Assembly: GCF_000807855.2 (NCBI RefSeq) | Contig: NZ_JRYR02000001.1 | Span: 3,950,489 to 4,014,488, forward strand | DNA length: 64,000 bases | Direction: 5' to 3' | Origin: Flammeovirga pacifica | Lineage (GTDB): Bacteria; Bacteroidota; Bacteroidia; Cytophagales; Flammeovirgaceae | Shown: piece by piece, positions 42,496 to 52,302 of the stretch | Position numbering within the stretch: the first letter of the stretch is position 1 | Layout of the letters: every line of letters begins with the position of its first letter | The notes under the pieces: generated by a model | Seen by the model: only the letters and a program-made list of their open reading frames with translations | Database searches by the model: none | What the model was told of the DNA's origin: nothing | Made by a program: the position numbers and the translations under genes

Positions 42496-45030
42496 TTAAA
42501 AGATAAGGTTGAAGGATAGATTAGGTAAAATTCCAAGCTGAGATACATCAGTGAGTATAAATTCCAAACTATTAGTACCTAAATTAGTAATTTGTCTTTC
42601 TTCTGTATTTTTTTGATTGTACACATCATATACTGTAAGTACAATTTCTCCTTTCGAACGTCTGCCAATTTTGAAATTATATTGTGATGTAAAATCCAAT
42701 CTATGATACAATGGTACTATATAAGGAGAATAGTTAGAAGGGTTTTCAGTGTTAGGAGAAGAACTGTTAGTCAAATTTGATAGATCATAATTCACATCTT
42801 TAAGAATCCACGTCAACCCTACTTTCCACCTTTTTTTTGAATAGACAGAAGCTAGTTGTACAAGTTGTGTTTTCTTCTTTTCGTTCTTTTCGGCTGTAAA
42901 TGTTTTGATGTTCTGATTAAAGCCATAGCTTATATAATTGTACCAATTTTGATGATTGAATTCATAGATAAAGTCAATCCCATAACTTTTACCAGTTCCT
43001 ACATAATCTTTGAAAAACACGGGGTTTCTAAAAGCTAAATCAGACATTTCTCCATCGCTAGTTTTTAAATAGGTTTCTACATTTAAAGAATGTTGATTAT
43101 GGTTTGCTTTAAAACCACCAATATAATGATTGGCACTAATAACAGGGATTTTATCACCATCAGAAATGATCCAATAGCTGTCATAGGTTAATTCATCAGA
43201 TAATTCTCTTATGAATTGGTAATATCTACCCATTGAGAAAGTAAACGCATATTTATATTCAGAATCTAAGGCAAGTTCTCCTAATATTCTAGGGGCTACA
43301 TACGGTTTTGAAGTAGGGTGATAATACCACAACCGACCTCCTGCAGTTAATGAAAATCGATTTTTTTGAAAGGTATATTGAGAATATAATGCTACCTGAT
43401 GAGATTGAGTAATACTATCAATATTATTAGAAAAATAAGATTGAGGTTTTATACTTTTTGTTACGTTATATGATGAATAAATTGCACCAAAGTCTAGAAC
43501 ACCTTTATCAAAAATTAAAGTTTGATCTGAATGTACACTAAAGTCTTGCAAGGTCTGCTTAGTTTCCCATGTTTTCTTTTGTGGACGTACCTTAGTACTA
43601 TCTCTTACATGAAAAATTTTGTTTCTATACCTTTTGTTTTCGGAGTAGGAGGTATATACTCTAGATTTTAAATTTCCTTTTTCTTTCAACCACTCAAAAG
43701 TAAAAGCATTATTTTCCCAAGAACGCTCATCAGAATTGGTAAATTTAAGACGCTGAAAACGCTTAGGAACGAGATCGTAAGATGTATAATAATTATCTCT
43801 AGAATTGAGAAAACTAAACGATAATTGGTCATACTCACTCATTTTATATATCATTTTAGCATTTGCGTCATGATAATCAATCTCAGGAGAAATCTGTTGT
43901 TGATACAGTGCTAATTGATTTGGATTGTAATCTGCACTTTCAATATCGGTTGATTTTGCTCTATCATAAAGATATTTTTCTATTGCCCCATGATATTTTC
44001 GGTAGGACCCTAGTACAGCCAATTTTCCTTTTATTAAAGGAACAGATAAATATCCTTTATACCCGAGTAAGCTGATACCAACATTCCCTTCAGCATAATT
44101 TAATGGAGGATCTTTTAATTTTACATCTAAAATACTAGAAATTCTAGCACCATATTGACTATCAAATCCTCCAGCATAAAAGGTGGCAGATTGGGTGATA
44201 TCTGGGTTGATTACATTTTCTAAACCAAAATAATGGTCTAATTGATACATTGGGAATTTATCGACCAAAGTGAGGTTTTGGTCTGCTTCTCCACCACGAA
44301 CTTCTAGAGCCGATGAAAAGCCTGTGTTGCTCACACTAGGTAATAGCTTAACAGCGTAATATAAATTTTCTTGATCTGCATTAGATAAGTTACCAATACC
44401 TGAATTCTTCACTTCTTTGCCCATACCAGACGCTTGGTTTAGTTGGGCTACTTCAGTCAGTTGTTTTTTATACACCAATTCTGGTAATTCTTGCGTATTC
44501 CTTTGCAGTTTTATTTTCCCATTTTTATCAATGACTTGTTGTATACTTAAGGTCTGTGTGTCGTAACCTAGATAAGAAAATGATAAACTATCATTTTCAA
44601 AAAAAGCTAATTTGAATTGTCCATTTTGGTCTGTTGCTAACCCATTATTTTTGACTTTAATAAAAGCGTAGGGCATAGGAGTATCCGTTTCGTCTAAGAC
44701 AAGACCTTCTAAATTGATTGTAGCATATACTTTAACTTTAATTACAATAAATTGATCTTCAACCTCTTCAAAAGTAAAAGGTGAACCTGCAAGTATTTGA
44801 GTAAGTGAAGTATATAAATCTGCATTTTCTATTGTTGCAGTAACTGTTTGATTATTTAAGGTCTTTTCATGATATGAAATATAGACTTTAAATGTATTTT
44901 CTATTTCTTTAAAAACATGTTCTACCGCCTCCTCATTATATTGAGCAGAAAAAGTGACTTCTTGTGCGGTTAGATTTAAATTGAAAAGCAGAGAAGTGAT
45001 AAATAAAAAGTAACTACATAGATACTTCAA
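42496..45030 (-). CDS. STN-domain TonB-dependent receptor (FecA-like)
   Basis: The 844-aa protein has a signal peptide (cleavage near NLTAQ), an STN secretin/TonB short domain (about 22-100, the docking site for FecR), a carboxypeptidase-like insert (INLEGLVLDETDTPMPYAFIKV), a plug with LPSVSNTGFSSALEVRGGEADQN and a barrel. Its start overlaps the end of fecR by 17 bp, so sigma factor, FecR and receptor form one unit. The system would sense and import a siderophore, glycan or similar ligand; no SusD-like gene is present, which argues against a polysaccharide locus. Confidence 0.85.
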   Translation of the reverse strand: MKYLCSYFLFITSLLFNLNLTAQEVTFSAQYNEEAVEHVFKEIENTFKVYISYHEKTLNNQTVTATIENADLYTSLTQILAGSPFTFEEVEDQFIVIKVKVYATINLEGLVLDETDTPMPYAFIKVKNNGLATDQNGQFKLAFFENDSLSFSYLGYDTQTLSIQQVIDKNGKIKLQRNTQELPELVYKKQLTEVAQLNQASGMGKEVKNSGIGNLSNADQENLYYAVKLLPSVSNTGFSSALEVRGGEADQNLTLVDKFPMYQLDHYFGLENVINPDITQSATFYAGGFDSQYGARISSILDVKLKDPPLNYAEGNVGISLLGYKGYLSVPLIKGKLAVLGSYRKYHGAIEKYLYDRAKSTDIESADYNPNQLALYQQQISPEIDYHDANAKMIYKMSEYDQLSFSFLNSRDNYYTSYDLVPKRFQRLKFTNSDERSWENNAFTFEWLKEKGNLKSRVYTSYSENKRYRNKIFHVRDSTKVRPQKKTWETKQTLQDFSVHSDQTLIFDKGVLDFGAIYSSYNVTKSIKPQSYFSNNIDSITQSHQVALYSQYTFQKNRFSLTAGGRLWYYHPTSKPYVAPRILGELALDSEYKYAFTFSMGRYYQFIRELSDELTYDSYWIISDGDKIPVISANHYIGGFKANHNQHSLNVETYLKTSDGEMSDLAFRNPVFFKDYVGTGKSYGIDFIYEFNHQNWYNYISYGFNQNIKTFTAEKNEKKKTQLVQLASVYSKKRWKVGLTWILKDVNYDLSNLTNSSSPNTENPSNYSPYIVPLYHRLDFTSQYNFKIGRRSKGEIVLTVYDVYNQKNTEERQITNLGTNSLEFILTDVSQLGILPNLSFNLIF

Positions 45031-45964
45031 CCTCTTGATTCTTTTTAATTTCGAAGTTTATACCCATTGTTTTGGAAATAACTTTCATAGTAGTCGATAA
45101 AGATTTATTTGTAATGGTACCGGTAAATCTCAAATGTTGTATTTCTTTATTTTGATAAATAATACGAACATTAAATTGTCTTTGTACCTCCTGAAAAACT
45201 TGTTCCAAAGATTCATTTTTATAAGTAAAAATACCTTCTTGCCAAGAAGGAGTGTCTCCAAAAGTATCTAAAATAATAAATTCTCCTTTGGCATATTTTA
45301 CACCTTCGCCTTTAGTTAAAGTCACAGTTTTTCCTTTTCGGTCTTCCACAAGAACTTTTCCAGAGAAGCATTCTATCACCCAAGAATCTTTGCGAGCAAA
45401 AATATTAAAGCTAGTACCTAAAACAGTAACGTTACCTTTTGCAGATTGAACCTGAAATAAAGACCCTTTTTTTACATCAAAAAATGCTTCTCCATTTAAT
45501 TCAATACGTCTTTCATCCGTAAACTCATCTTTATTATACGAAATGGAAGTCCCTGCATTTAAAGCTACTTTTGATCCATCAGGCAGTTGTACATCCTTTG
45601 TAAAACCTTGATGTGCCATTTCTACATGGTTTGATGGAACAAAGTTGTAGTAATAGAATCCAATCATTAATCCCAAAGCAATCATAGCCGCAGCATATTT
45701 TACCCAAGGCAATTTTACTTCCTTTACTGTTTTTGACGGAACTATATTAGATGAGATTTGATCCCAAATTTCCTTTTCTCTTTGAACTGAAAAATAAGGT
45801 TCTTTAATTTGAGTTTTTTGAATAAAAGCTTTCGCCTCTTCTACATCATCTTTTTCTTCTGGATGCTGTACAAGATATTGCTGCCATTGTTCATCATAGG
45901 AACTATCACCTAACGCCCAATTAACAAAATCTTTATTTTCTATGTATTTATCTATTGACGACAT
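45014..45964 (-). CDS. FecR-family anti-sigma/sensor protein
   Basis: The 316-aa protein has one TM near residues 88-107 (AAAMIALGLMIGFYYY) and then a FecR domain with VQLPDGSKVALNAGTSISYNKDEF, ELNGEAFFDVKKGSLFQV, ARKDSWVIECFSGKVLVED and a DUF4974-like C-terminus. FecR relays occupancy of the receptor across the inner membrane to the FecI-type sigma factor encoded 58 bp upstream. Length and topology are typical of the Bacteroidota class. Confidence 0.9.
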   Translation of the reverse strand: MSSIDKYIENKDFVNWALGDSSYDEQWQQYLVQHPEEKDDVEEAKAFIQKTQIKEPYFSVQREKEIWDQISSNIVPSKTVKEVKLPWVKYAAAMIALGLMIGFYYYNFVPSNHVEMAHQGFTKDVQLPDGSKVALNAGTSISYNKDEFTDERRIELNGEAFFDVKKGSLFQVQSAKGNVTVLGTSFNIFARKDSWVIECFSGKVLVEDRKGKTVTLTKGEGVKYAKGEFIILDTFGDTPSWQEGIFTYKNESLEQVFQEVQRQFNVRIIYQNKEIQHLRFTGTITNKSLSTTMKVISKTMGINFEIKKNQEVEVSM

Positions 45965-46022
45965 CTTTATTTCTTCTAGGTATATTCAGTAAAGTGAACA
46001 GAATGAGGTTTGTACTGTATTT

Positions 46023-46604
46023 TTATTGAAAATTTTCAATGAGGAATCCGATAAGTAATAAATTAAGTCCATCACCCATATTATTTCTCATTTTTTTTAA
46101 GGCAGAAGCTTGTAAATTCCTTACAGACTGATTGCTAATATTCATAACTTCACTCACTTCTTCAGGAGTGAAACCATTATAAAATCTTAGATAGATCACC
46201 TCTTTTTGCCTTCCTGAAAGGGATGCTAATGTTTTTAATAGTTTGTCTTTATTTATTTTATCTGTTTCAGAATGGATGATGGATTCTTCCATTGTAAAAG
46301 AAACATCGAAAGTATCTTCAATTTGATCATCTGAAGTGACTTTATTATTTTTTTTGAGTTTTTCGAAAATACTTCTTTTAAGAGAAACCATTAGATAAAG
46401 TTTTACATTATCGGTCTCGCCTAAACTTCGTCTTTTTTCCCAAAGTCTTAGATATAAATCCTGGACACAATCTTCTACAAGAGCAGCATCTTGACAAAAA
46501 TGGTAACCATATTTATAAAGAAGTTTAATGTATTGATCGTAGAAATATTTCAATGCATTTGCATCGTCATTTTCTTTTAAAGCTTTCCAGTGTTTTTGCT
46601 CCAT
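46023..46604 (-). CDS. FecI-type ECF sigma factor
   Basis: The 193-aa protein has region 2 (QDAALVEDCVQDLYLRLWEKR) and region 4 (LLKTLASLSGRQKEVIYLRFYNGFTPEEVSEVM, then SNQSVRNLQASALKKM). It should direct transcription of its own receptor cluster once FecR receives the signal. It is first in the order sigma-fecR-receptor. Its C-terminus ends in a hydrophobic stretch LNLLLIGFLIENFQ, as often seen in this class. Confidence 0.9.
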   Translation of the reverse strand: MEQKHWKALKENDDANALKYFYDQYIKLLYKYGYHFCQDAALVEDCVQDLYLRLWEKRRSLGETDNVKLYLMVSLKRSIFEKLKKNNKVTSDDQIEDTFDVSFTMEESIIHSETDKINKDKLLKTLASLSGRQKEVIYLRFYNGFTPEEVSEVMNISNQSVRNLQASALKKMRNNMGDGLNLLLIGFLIENFQ

Positions 46605-46894
46605 TAAAAAATTATGATCTGTTTATTGTAGATGTCTTTCAACCTACTAAAATCAATATTTGAATCCAAAACTAATAAATATTTTTTTTATCAAATTTTA
46701 AACAAGATGCTGAAAACAGCATTAGTAAATAGATGAATTAAAGAAAACTTCAATGTGTTTTTTAGGTGAGGGTAATTTTGATTTAGTTTATGAATAAAAT
46801 GAGGAGTAAAATTGCATTTTTAATGGATAATATTGGTGATTAACTATTAATCATGCGACATGATTTGATTTTTTAAGCTTTTACAAACAATGAA

Positions 46895-47938
46895 ATGAAA
46901 CCATTATTCCCATTTATTTGCCTATTTATTCTCACTAGATGTTTATTAGCTCAAGATATTATTTATGAAAATAATTTTGAGGAGTACAAACAAGGAGACG
47001 ATTTATTGAGAATGGAAAAAATTAAAATAAAGTCTTTTAAAAATGAAGAGGCTTTAAGAACAGTAACCATCAATAAAGAGTATGGTACTAATTATTTGAC
47101 ATTTGATATTCCTAATGCTGATACAAGCAAACCTTATAACACCTTAATTACATGTGCCAATGAAATAAGCTTTGCTAGAGGTAAAGTTTACACAATTACT
47201 TTAAGAACAAGAGGCACTTTTGAAAGAGGTATAAGAATAATTAATAAGTCCTCCAATAGAGCAATTGCTAAAGGAGGAAACTACAATGTTTCAAATAGTA
47301 AAGTTCTTGCAGAGAAATGGCATGAACATACATTAGAATACACTCCTTTTGAAGATTTTATTGGTTTTGTAGGTGTTTTAAGAAGTTGGAATGGGGCATT
47401 AGATATCGATGATATTAAAGTCACTTCTACAGAAAATAGAAGAAGAGCAACAGGACAAGATTTACCTTATGTGATTTATCAAACTGATTTTAATAATATA
47501 AATCAAGATAAGGTCAATACATTATTTAAAGTAGTGCCTTTTCAACAAAATCAATTGAAAAGAGAATTACTTTTGAATGAACAATACGGAAATAATTATT
47601 TGACCTTAGAAATGGAGGATACAAAGGAATCGGCAAATACTATGGTTTTTCTGAATACGATTTTTTCATTTAAAGAAGGAGAGAGTTATACTGTTACCGT
47701 TAAAACAAGAGGTAAATTTAAAAGGTTGATAAAACTTATTGATATAGAAGATAAAAATGCTGTCATCGCTTCAAAAGATAGTGATGCTTCAAAATTAAAT
47801 AGTAAAGAGTGGTTTAATCATTACTTGTTTTTTACAGCTAAAAAAGACTTTGAAGGACAAATTGGTGTTATAAGATTATGGAATAATAATCTGGATATTG
47901 ATGATATCGTGATTAAAGGTACGGTAGTACCTCAATAA
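46895..47938 (+). CDS. Secreted protein with duplicated CBM-like domain
   Basis: The 347-aa protein starts MKPLFPFICLF and has a signal peptide (cleavage near LLAQ). The rest is two tandem copies of one domain of about 155 residues (about 22-180 and 190-345). Matching motifs are YGTNYLTFDIP and YGNNYLTLEME; FARGKVYTITLRTRGTFERG and FKEGESYTVTVKTRGKFKR; and WNGALDIDDIKVT and WNNNLDIDDIVIK. The jelly-roll-like pattern with LDIDDI ends resembles carbohydrate-binding modules or concanavalin-like domains. It is monocistronic, after a 290-bp gap from the sigma gene. Ligand unknown. Confidence 0.7.
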   Translation: MKPLFPFICLFILTRCLLAQDIIYENNFEEYKQGDDLLRMEKIKIKSFKNEEALRTVTINKEYGTNYLTFDIPNADTSKPYNTLITCANEISFARGKVYTITLRTRGTFERGIRIINKSSNRAIAKGGNYNVSNSKVLAEKWHEHTLEYTPFEDFIGFVGVLRSWNGALDIDDIKVTSTENRRRATGQDLPYVIYQTDFNNINQDKVNTLFKVVPFQQNQLKRELLLNEQYGNNYLTLEMEDTKESANTMVFLNTIFSFKEGESYTVTVKTRGKFKRLIKLIDIEDKNAVIASKDSDASKLNSKEWFNHYLFFTAKKDFEGQIGVIRLWNNNLDIDDIVIKGTVVPQ

Positions 47939-47960
47939 ATAGTAATCATTTTTTATTATG

Positions 47961-47994
47961 AAAACAGCTTTCTTGATATCAAGAAAGCTGTTTT
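47961..47994 (+). terminator. Palindromic terminator
   Basis: AAAACAGCTTTCTTGAT (47961-47977) pairs with the next 17 bases with no loop, and a T-run follows. It lies just after the duplicated-domain gene. Confidence 0.85.
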
Positions 47995-48113
47995 TTTATT
48001 TTTATTAAAAAAAGTGATTTTTTTTTGAGTACAAAAGTAGAGCAATACCCTTTATTGAATTGAAACCGGGATTCGATAATAGAATTATAATCATTATTCA
48101 AAAAACTAAAGTT

Positions 48114-49109
48114 ATGAAATTTAAAAAAATTGCTCTTATCACTTCAGTCTTAGCTATATCTGCAATGTCTTGTGATTCTTTAAATAACGATGCAGACTCT
48201 TTAAGTTCAACTCTTGATGCTGAAAGTACGGACTTAATTCAATCTGCTTTGGAGGCTCAAGATTACACCAACAATATATCTGAAGATATGATGGAATCTA
48301 GTACTGCTTCATCGTCTTCATCATTTAGAACAACAGAAAGCGATGATGATGAAAGAAGAAGACCGTTTAGACCTGGTACTAGACGCTTCTTTGCTCGTCA
48401 TCATGCTGACTGTGCTGATATCACAGTAACAGACGAGAATGGAACTAAAACAGTAGTAATGGACTTTTCTAATGGTTTGTGTGAAAACCGTGAAGGAGAA
48501 ACTATTAGCGGGATAGTAACAGGAGTACATACTTTTGGAGAGTCAAGTATGTCTCATAATACAACTTTTGAAAATTTTACTAGAAATAGTAATACAGTAA
48601 ATGGTACTTCTTCTACGGTAGGTACTGATATTGTTTTTGAAGAAGCGGTTGAAGAAGGTAAGAAACCAAAAGTTAGTTCAGGAACAATCACTAAGTCAAC
48701 TAATCTTACAATTGATCATCCTGCAGATGAAGAAACAGCTGCTTATACAGAAACCATTACAAGAGCATTACAAGAAGAAATTGCTGGAGGATCTAGAACA
48801 ATAACCGGAACACTAACAGTGTCTACAACAGGTGTTCGTCAAGGGTTTTCATCAGAAATTACATCACCTTTGATTTTTACACCTAAATGTTCAGACGATC
48901 GTCCTGTTTTTGTAGCATTGCAAGGAGTTGAAGTAATAACAAGAGGGGAGAATACAATCACAGTAGACTATGGTAATGGAGAGTGTGATTATTTAATTAC
49001 TATCACTTCAGAAGATGGAGAGGTTCAAGAAGTGGATTTATCTGAAGCATATGACTATTATGGTTTTATCGGAGTAAAAGGTGGTTTTAAAGCACGTAGA
49101 AAGAATTAA
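48114..49109 (+). CDS. Lipoprotein of unknown function, Ser/Thr-rich
   Basis: The start at ATG 48114 (MKFKKIALI, 331 aa) carries the lipobox AISAMSC (Cys near residue 19); the frame continues upstream to a TTG at 48060, but without signal features. The mature protein has a long acidic Ser-rich linker (about 20-80) and a beta-rich body with repeated Thr/Ser patterns such as GTITKSTNLTID, ITGTLTVSTTG and ITVDYGNGECDYLITI. DFSNGLCENREG and DYGNGECDYLI repeat a Cys motif of the form (D)(x)(G)NGxC, suggesting two related units. No family recognised. Confidence 0.6.
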   Translation: MKFKKIALITSVLAISAMSCDSLNNDADSLSSTLDAESTDLIQSALEAQDYTNNISEDMMESSTASSSSSFRTTESDDDERRRPFRPGTRRFFARHHADCADITVTDENGTKTVVMDFSNGLCENREGETISGIVTGVHTFGESSMSHNTTFENFTRNSNTVNGTSSTVGTDIVFEEAVEEGKKPKVSSGTITKSTNLTIDHPADEETAAYTETITRALQEEIAGGSRTITGTLTVSTTGVRQGFSSEITSPLIFTPKCSDDRPVFVALQGVEVITRGENTITVDYGNGECDYLITITSEDGEVQEVDLSEAYDYYGFIGVKGGFKARRKN

Positions 49110-49153
49110 TTATTGATATAATCACTAGATGAGTTTTTTCTTCATCTCATCCA

Positions 49154-49201
49154 AACAAAAAGAGGTGGTCTCATTTAACGATGAGACCACCTCTTTTTGT
49201 T
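49154..49201. terminator. Bidirectional terminator
   Basis: A perfect 21-bp stem (49154-49174 with 49181-49201) around the loop TTAACG. It lies between convergent genes. Confidence 0.92.
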
Positions 49202-49220
49202 AATAGCATTTTTGGTGATT

Positions 49221-50657
49221 TTATTCTTCCTTTTTAATCCCAAATTCCGGATCAATATTTAATTTGAATGCCCAAATTAATCCAGGAACTCCAGATAGAA
49301 CAACAATAAAAAAGAAATTAGAGTAACCTATTAATTCTTGAATAAATCCACTTACCATACCAGGAATCATCATTCCTAAAGCCATAAACCCAGTGCAAAT
49401 TGCGTAATGAGCAGTTTTATATTCTCCTTGAGAAATATAGAGCATGTACATCATTAATGCAGTGAAACCAAAGCCATAAAAGAATTGTTCGATGGCAATA
49501 ACAGTACCTACAGCAAAGGTATTTTCAGGTTGGAAACTTGCCAAAAGCCAATAACCTAGATTAGGAAGGTTAATAGATAAAAGCATAGGAATAAGCCAAA
49601 ATTTTAATCCTTTTTTATATATCGCTATACCACCTAAAACTCCTCCAATCACTAAACATCCTAAACCAATACTACCATATAAAAAACCGAGCATTTCGTT
49701 GTCTAACCCAATTCCTCCATTATTTCTTTCTTCTAAGAGAAAAGGATAGGCAATTTTTACTAATTGAGCCTCTCCAAGTCGATAAAGCAAAATGAAACCG
49801 ACCATACTTGCTAAGCCTTTCTTATTAAAAAAGGTTTGAAGTGGTGATTGTTTAGTTTGTTGGTGATCAATAGTTGACTTTTTGAATTTAACGACTAAAA
49901 AAACAATAGCTATCAAACCAAGAAGTAGAAATGTTACGGTAGGGTAAGCGATCTCAAAATAATAATTGATACTTATCCCTAATAAGGCGATGAAAGCTAA
50001 AATGAGCATCATTAAGCTGCCTTCTTTTATTCCTTTTTTTATTTCTTCTGGTGATCGGGATACTTCAACATTAGGTAAGATCCATTTATGATATATAGAA
50101 AAAAGAACCATACCAATACCTAAACCTAAAAAGATATTACCCCATGCCATTTTATAATCACCGTAATACTCGAAGAGCCATCCACTTAATACAACAATAG
50201 CACCTTGTCCAGTCCACATGGCAATACGATAAAAAATACTTCTAATTCCTACAAAAAGAGATTGTTCATCCTCTTTTAGAGCAATCATATAAAACCCGTC
50301 TGTGGCTATATCATTGGTAGCAGAAGTAAAGGCAACTAACCAAAGTGCGGCTAAAGAATATTGAAAAAATTCACTCATTGGTAAAGTGAGTGATACAGCT
50401 GCAAAACCACCACCTATTATTAATTGCATGGTAAATATCCACCACTTTTTAGTTTTCAAAGCATCAATAACAGGACTCCAGAATGGCTTAATCACCCATG
50501 GTAAATACAACCAAGAAGTATATAAGGCAATTTCTGAGTTGGGAACGTTTAAGTTTTTATACATGATCACAGATACTATCATCACGATAGTATAAGGTAA
50601 TCCTTCAATAAAATAGAGAGAAGGAAGCCAGGTCCATGGGGTTTTATTTTTATTCAT
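49221..50657 (-). CDS. AmpG/MurT-like MFS permease
   Basis: The 478-aa protein has about 12-14 membrane segments and the AmpG-type start PSLYFIEGLPYTIVMIVSV, WVIKPFWSPVIDALKTKKWW and TSATNDIATDGFYMIAL. AmpG imports muropeptides; in Bacteroidota the MFS relative MurT imports N-acetylmuramate in Tannerella (from memory of the literature). Its neighbours are a GHL10-type hydrolase and a BadF-type sugar kinase, which fits cell-wall sugar uptake and phosphorylation. The substrate is inferred from this context. Confidence 0.8.
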   Translation of the reverse strand: MNKNKTPWTWLPSLYFIEGLPYTIVMIVSVIMYKNLNVPNSEIALYTSWLYLPWVIKPFWSPVIDALKTKKWWIFTMQLIIGGGFAAVSLTLPMSEFFQYSLAALWLVAFTSATNDIATDGFYMIALKEDEQSLFVGIRSIFYRIAMWTGQGAIVVLSGWLFEYYGDYKMAWGNIFLGLGIGMVLFSIYHKWILPNVEVSRSPEEIKKGIKEGSLMMLILAFIALLGISINYYFEIAYPTVTFLLLGLIAIVFLVVKFKKSTIDHQQTKQSPLQTFFNKKGLASMVGFILLYRLGEAQLVKIAYPFLLEERNNGGIGLDNEMLGFLYGSIGLGCLVIGGVLGGIAIYKKGLKFWLIPMLLSINLPNLGYWLLASFQPENTFAVGTVIAIEQFFYGFGFTALMMYMLYISQGEYKTAHYAICTGFMALGMMIPGMVSGFIQELIGYSNFFFIVVLSGVPGLIWAFKLNIDPEFGIKKEE

Positions 50658-50687
50658 GTGATGTGCAACGAAAAGTGAAATAAGAGA

Positions 50688-52223
50688 TTAATGAACGACT
50701 TTAACTTTATTACTGAAAAATCCTCCTACTTTAACTGTAATGGCATTACTTCTATTACTTTCGATCTTATTACTACTTAATGCAGTAACGAGGTAAGTAT
50801 ATTTTTTTCCTTTTTCAATGTTTTGATCAATAAATTCTTGTGAAGCATAAGGCGATTTATCGACGATTTTATAGATAAACTGACCATCTAATACTCCATA
50901 ACCAAAATCTTCGTAGCGATAAATAATGTATTTTTTAGCGTTACTGTTAGAGGTGTTGTCTTCCCAATTTATTTTGACTCCTTTGTGAAAATCTCCTTCG
51001 GTTTGACTAATGCGTACTTTCGAAGGAGGAGTTTGATCCATTTTTAAACTAGAAGGAGGGAGGGCATAAAAAGGATAATTTCTTTGTAGCGTTTGAACAA
51101 TATTTTTAGGGTTCTCAAAAAGATATTTTGCACTAAAAAAGGCACTTCCAGAAACATTGGAGTATTTCTTATTAATATCTAATTGTGCTGCAATCTCATC
51201 AGAGGCTTCCCATTTATTGATTTTATAAAGAGCATGTCCAATATATAAAGTAGTGCCATAAGAATTGTTATTCCACCATTTAACCACTTCTTCATAAGGG
51301 GCAGCACCTAATTTCCTGTGCCAATAGACTTGAGGGATTACATAATCAAGCCATCCTCGTTTCATCCACTTTACCACATCAGCATAGAGGTCGTCATAAT
51401 TTGTAATTCCAGCTTTAGTTTTGGAGCCAGTAGGGTCAACATCTGAATTTCTCCAAACTCCAAATGGACTAATCCCGAATTGAACATCAGGTCTTTCTTC
51501 TTTAATTCTCTTGGATAATGTTTCTACAAAATAATCTACATTTTCTCTTCTCCAATCTTCAATAGTCTCTATTTTATTGGGGTTATGCTCTTGGTAAGTA
51601 ATTGAATCAGGAAAAACTTCTCCTTGTACTTTATAAGGATAAAAATAATCATCGAAATGAACAGCATCTAAATCATAATGTCTGACCACCTCCATAATAG
51701 CATCTAATACATACTCTCTAGCTTCTGGCTCACCAGGGTTGTACATATATTTGTTACCATATTTAACAAACCATTCTCTGTGTTCATAGAAGGGGTGTTT
51801 TTCAGATAATAGAGTAGTATCAGCATTCATTGTTGCTCTGTATGGATTAAACCAAGCATGAAAATCTAAGTCTCTTTCATGAGCAGCATCAATCATAAAT
51901 TGTAATGGATTGAAGTATGGTTGAGGGCTTTTTCCTTGTTCACCTGTTAAATATCTACTCCAAGGTTCATATCCTGAAGGATAGAATGTGTCGGCAACAG
52001 GTCTTACTTGTACGATAACGGTATTGAGTCCTGAAGTTCTGATTTTGTCTAAATATCTGATATAATCTGCCTTCATATCGTTTACGTTCATAGAACTGTT
52101 GGCAGGGAAATCAATATTATTTACAGTGGCAATCCAAACGGCTCTTAATTCTCTTTTTTGAGCATTAATGGAAGTATCAAAAATTAGGGATAGGAATAGT
52201 ATTAATATACAATAACCACGCAT
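50688..52223 (-). CDS. GHL10 (DUF187) family glycoside hydrolase-like protein, with Fn3-like end
   Basis: The 511-aa protein has a signal peptide (cleavage near SINAQ) and starts with KRELRAVWIATVNNIDFP. It has the (beta/alpha)8-barrel of glycosyl-hydrolase-like 10, with HFDDYFYP and GISPFGVW, plus RGWLDYVIPQVYWHRK; acidic residues there are likely catalytic. A C-terminal Fn3-like domain (about residues 400-505) follows. Relatives of B. subtilis YngK act on peptidoglycan or glycan linkages. It lies 30 bp before AmpG, 79 bp after the kinase, all on the minus strand. Confidence 0.83.
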   Translation of the reverse strand: MRGYCILILFLSLIFDTSINAQKRELRAVWIATVNNIDFPANSSMNVNDMKADYIRYLDKIRTSGLNTVIVQVRPVADTFYPSGYEPWSRYLTGEQGKSPQPYFNPLQFMIDAAHERDLDFHAWFNPYRATMNADTTLLSEKHPFYEHREWFVKYGNKYMYNPGEPEAREYVLDAIMEVVRHYDLDAVHFDDYFYPYKVQGEVFPDSITYQEHNPNKIETIEDWRRENVDYFVETLSKRIKEERPDVQFGISPFGVWRNSDVDPTGSKTKAGITNYDDLYADVVKWMKRGWLDYVIPQVYWHRKLGAAPYEEVVKWWNNNSYGTTLYIGHALYKINKWEASDEIAAQLDINKKYSNVSGSAFFSAKYLFENPKNIVQTLQRNYPFYALPPSSLKMDQTPPSKVRISQTEGDFHKGVKINWEDNTSNSNAKKYIIYRYEDFGYGVLDGQFIYKIVDKSPYASQEFIDQNIEKGKKYTYLVTALSSNKIESNRSNAITVKVGGFFSNKVKVVH

Positions 52224-52302
52224 GGGGAATGCTATTTTAGTTTAAAAAGTAATTCATGTCAATTTACATGATATGGTAAAGTTAGTGGAATGAGGTTATA
52301 AA

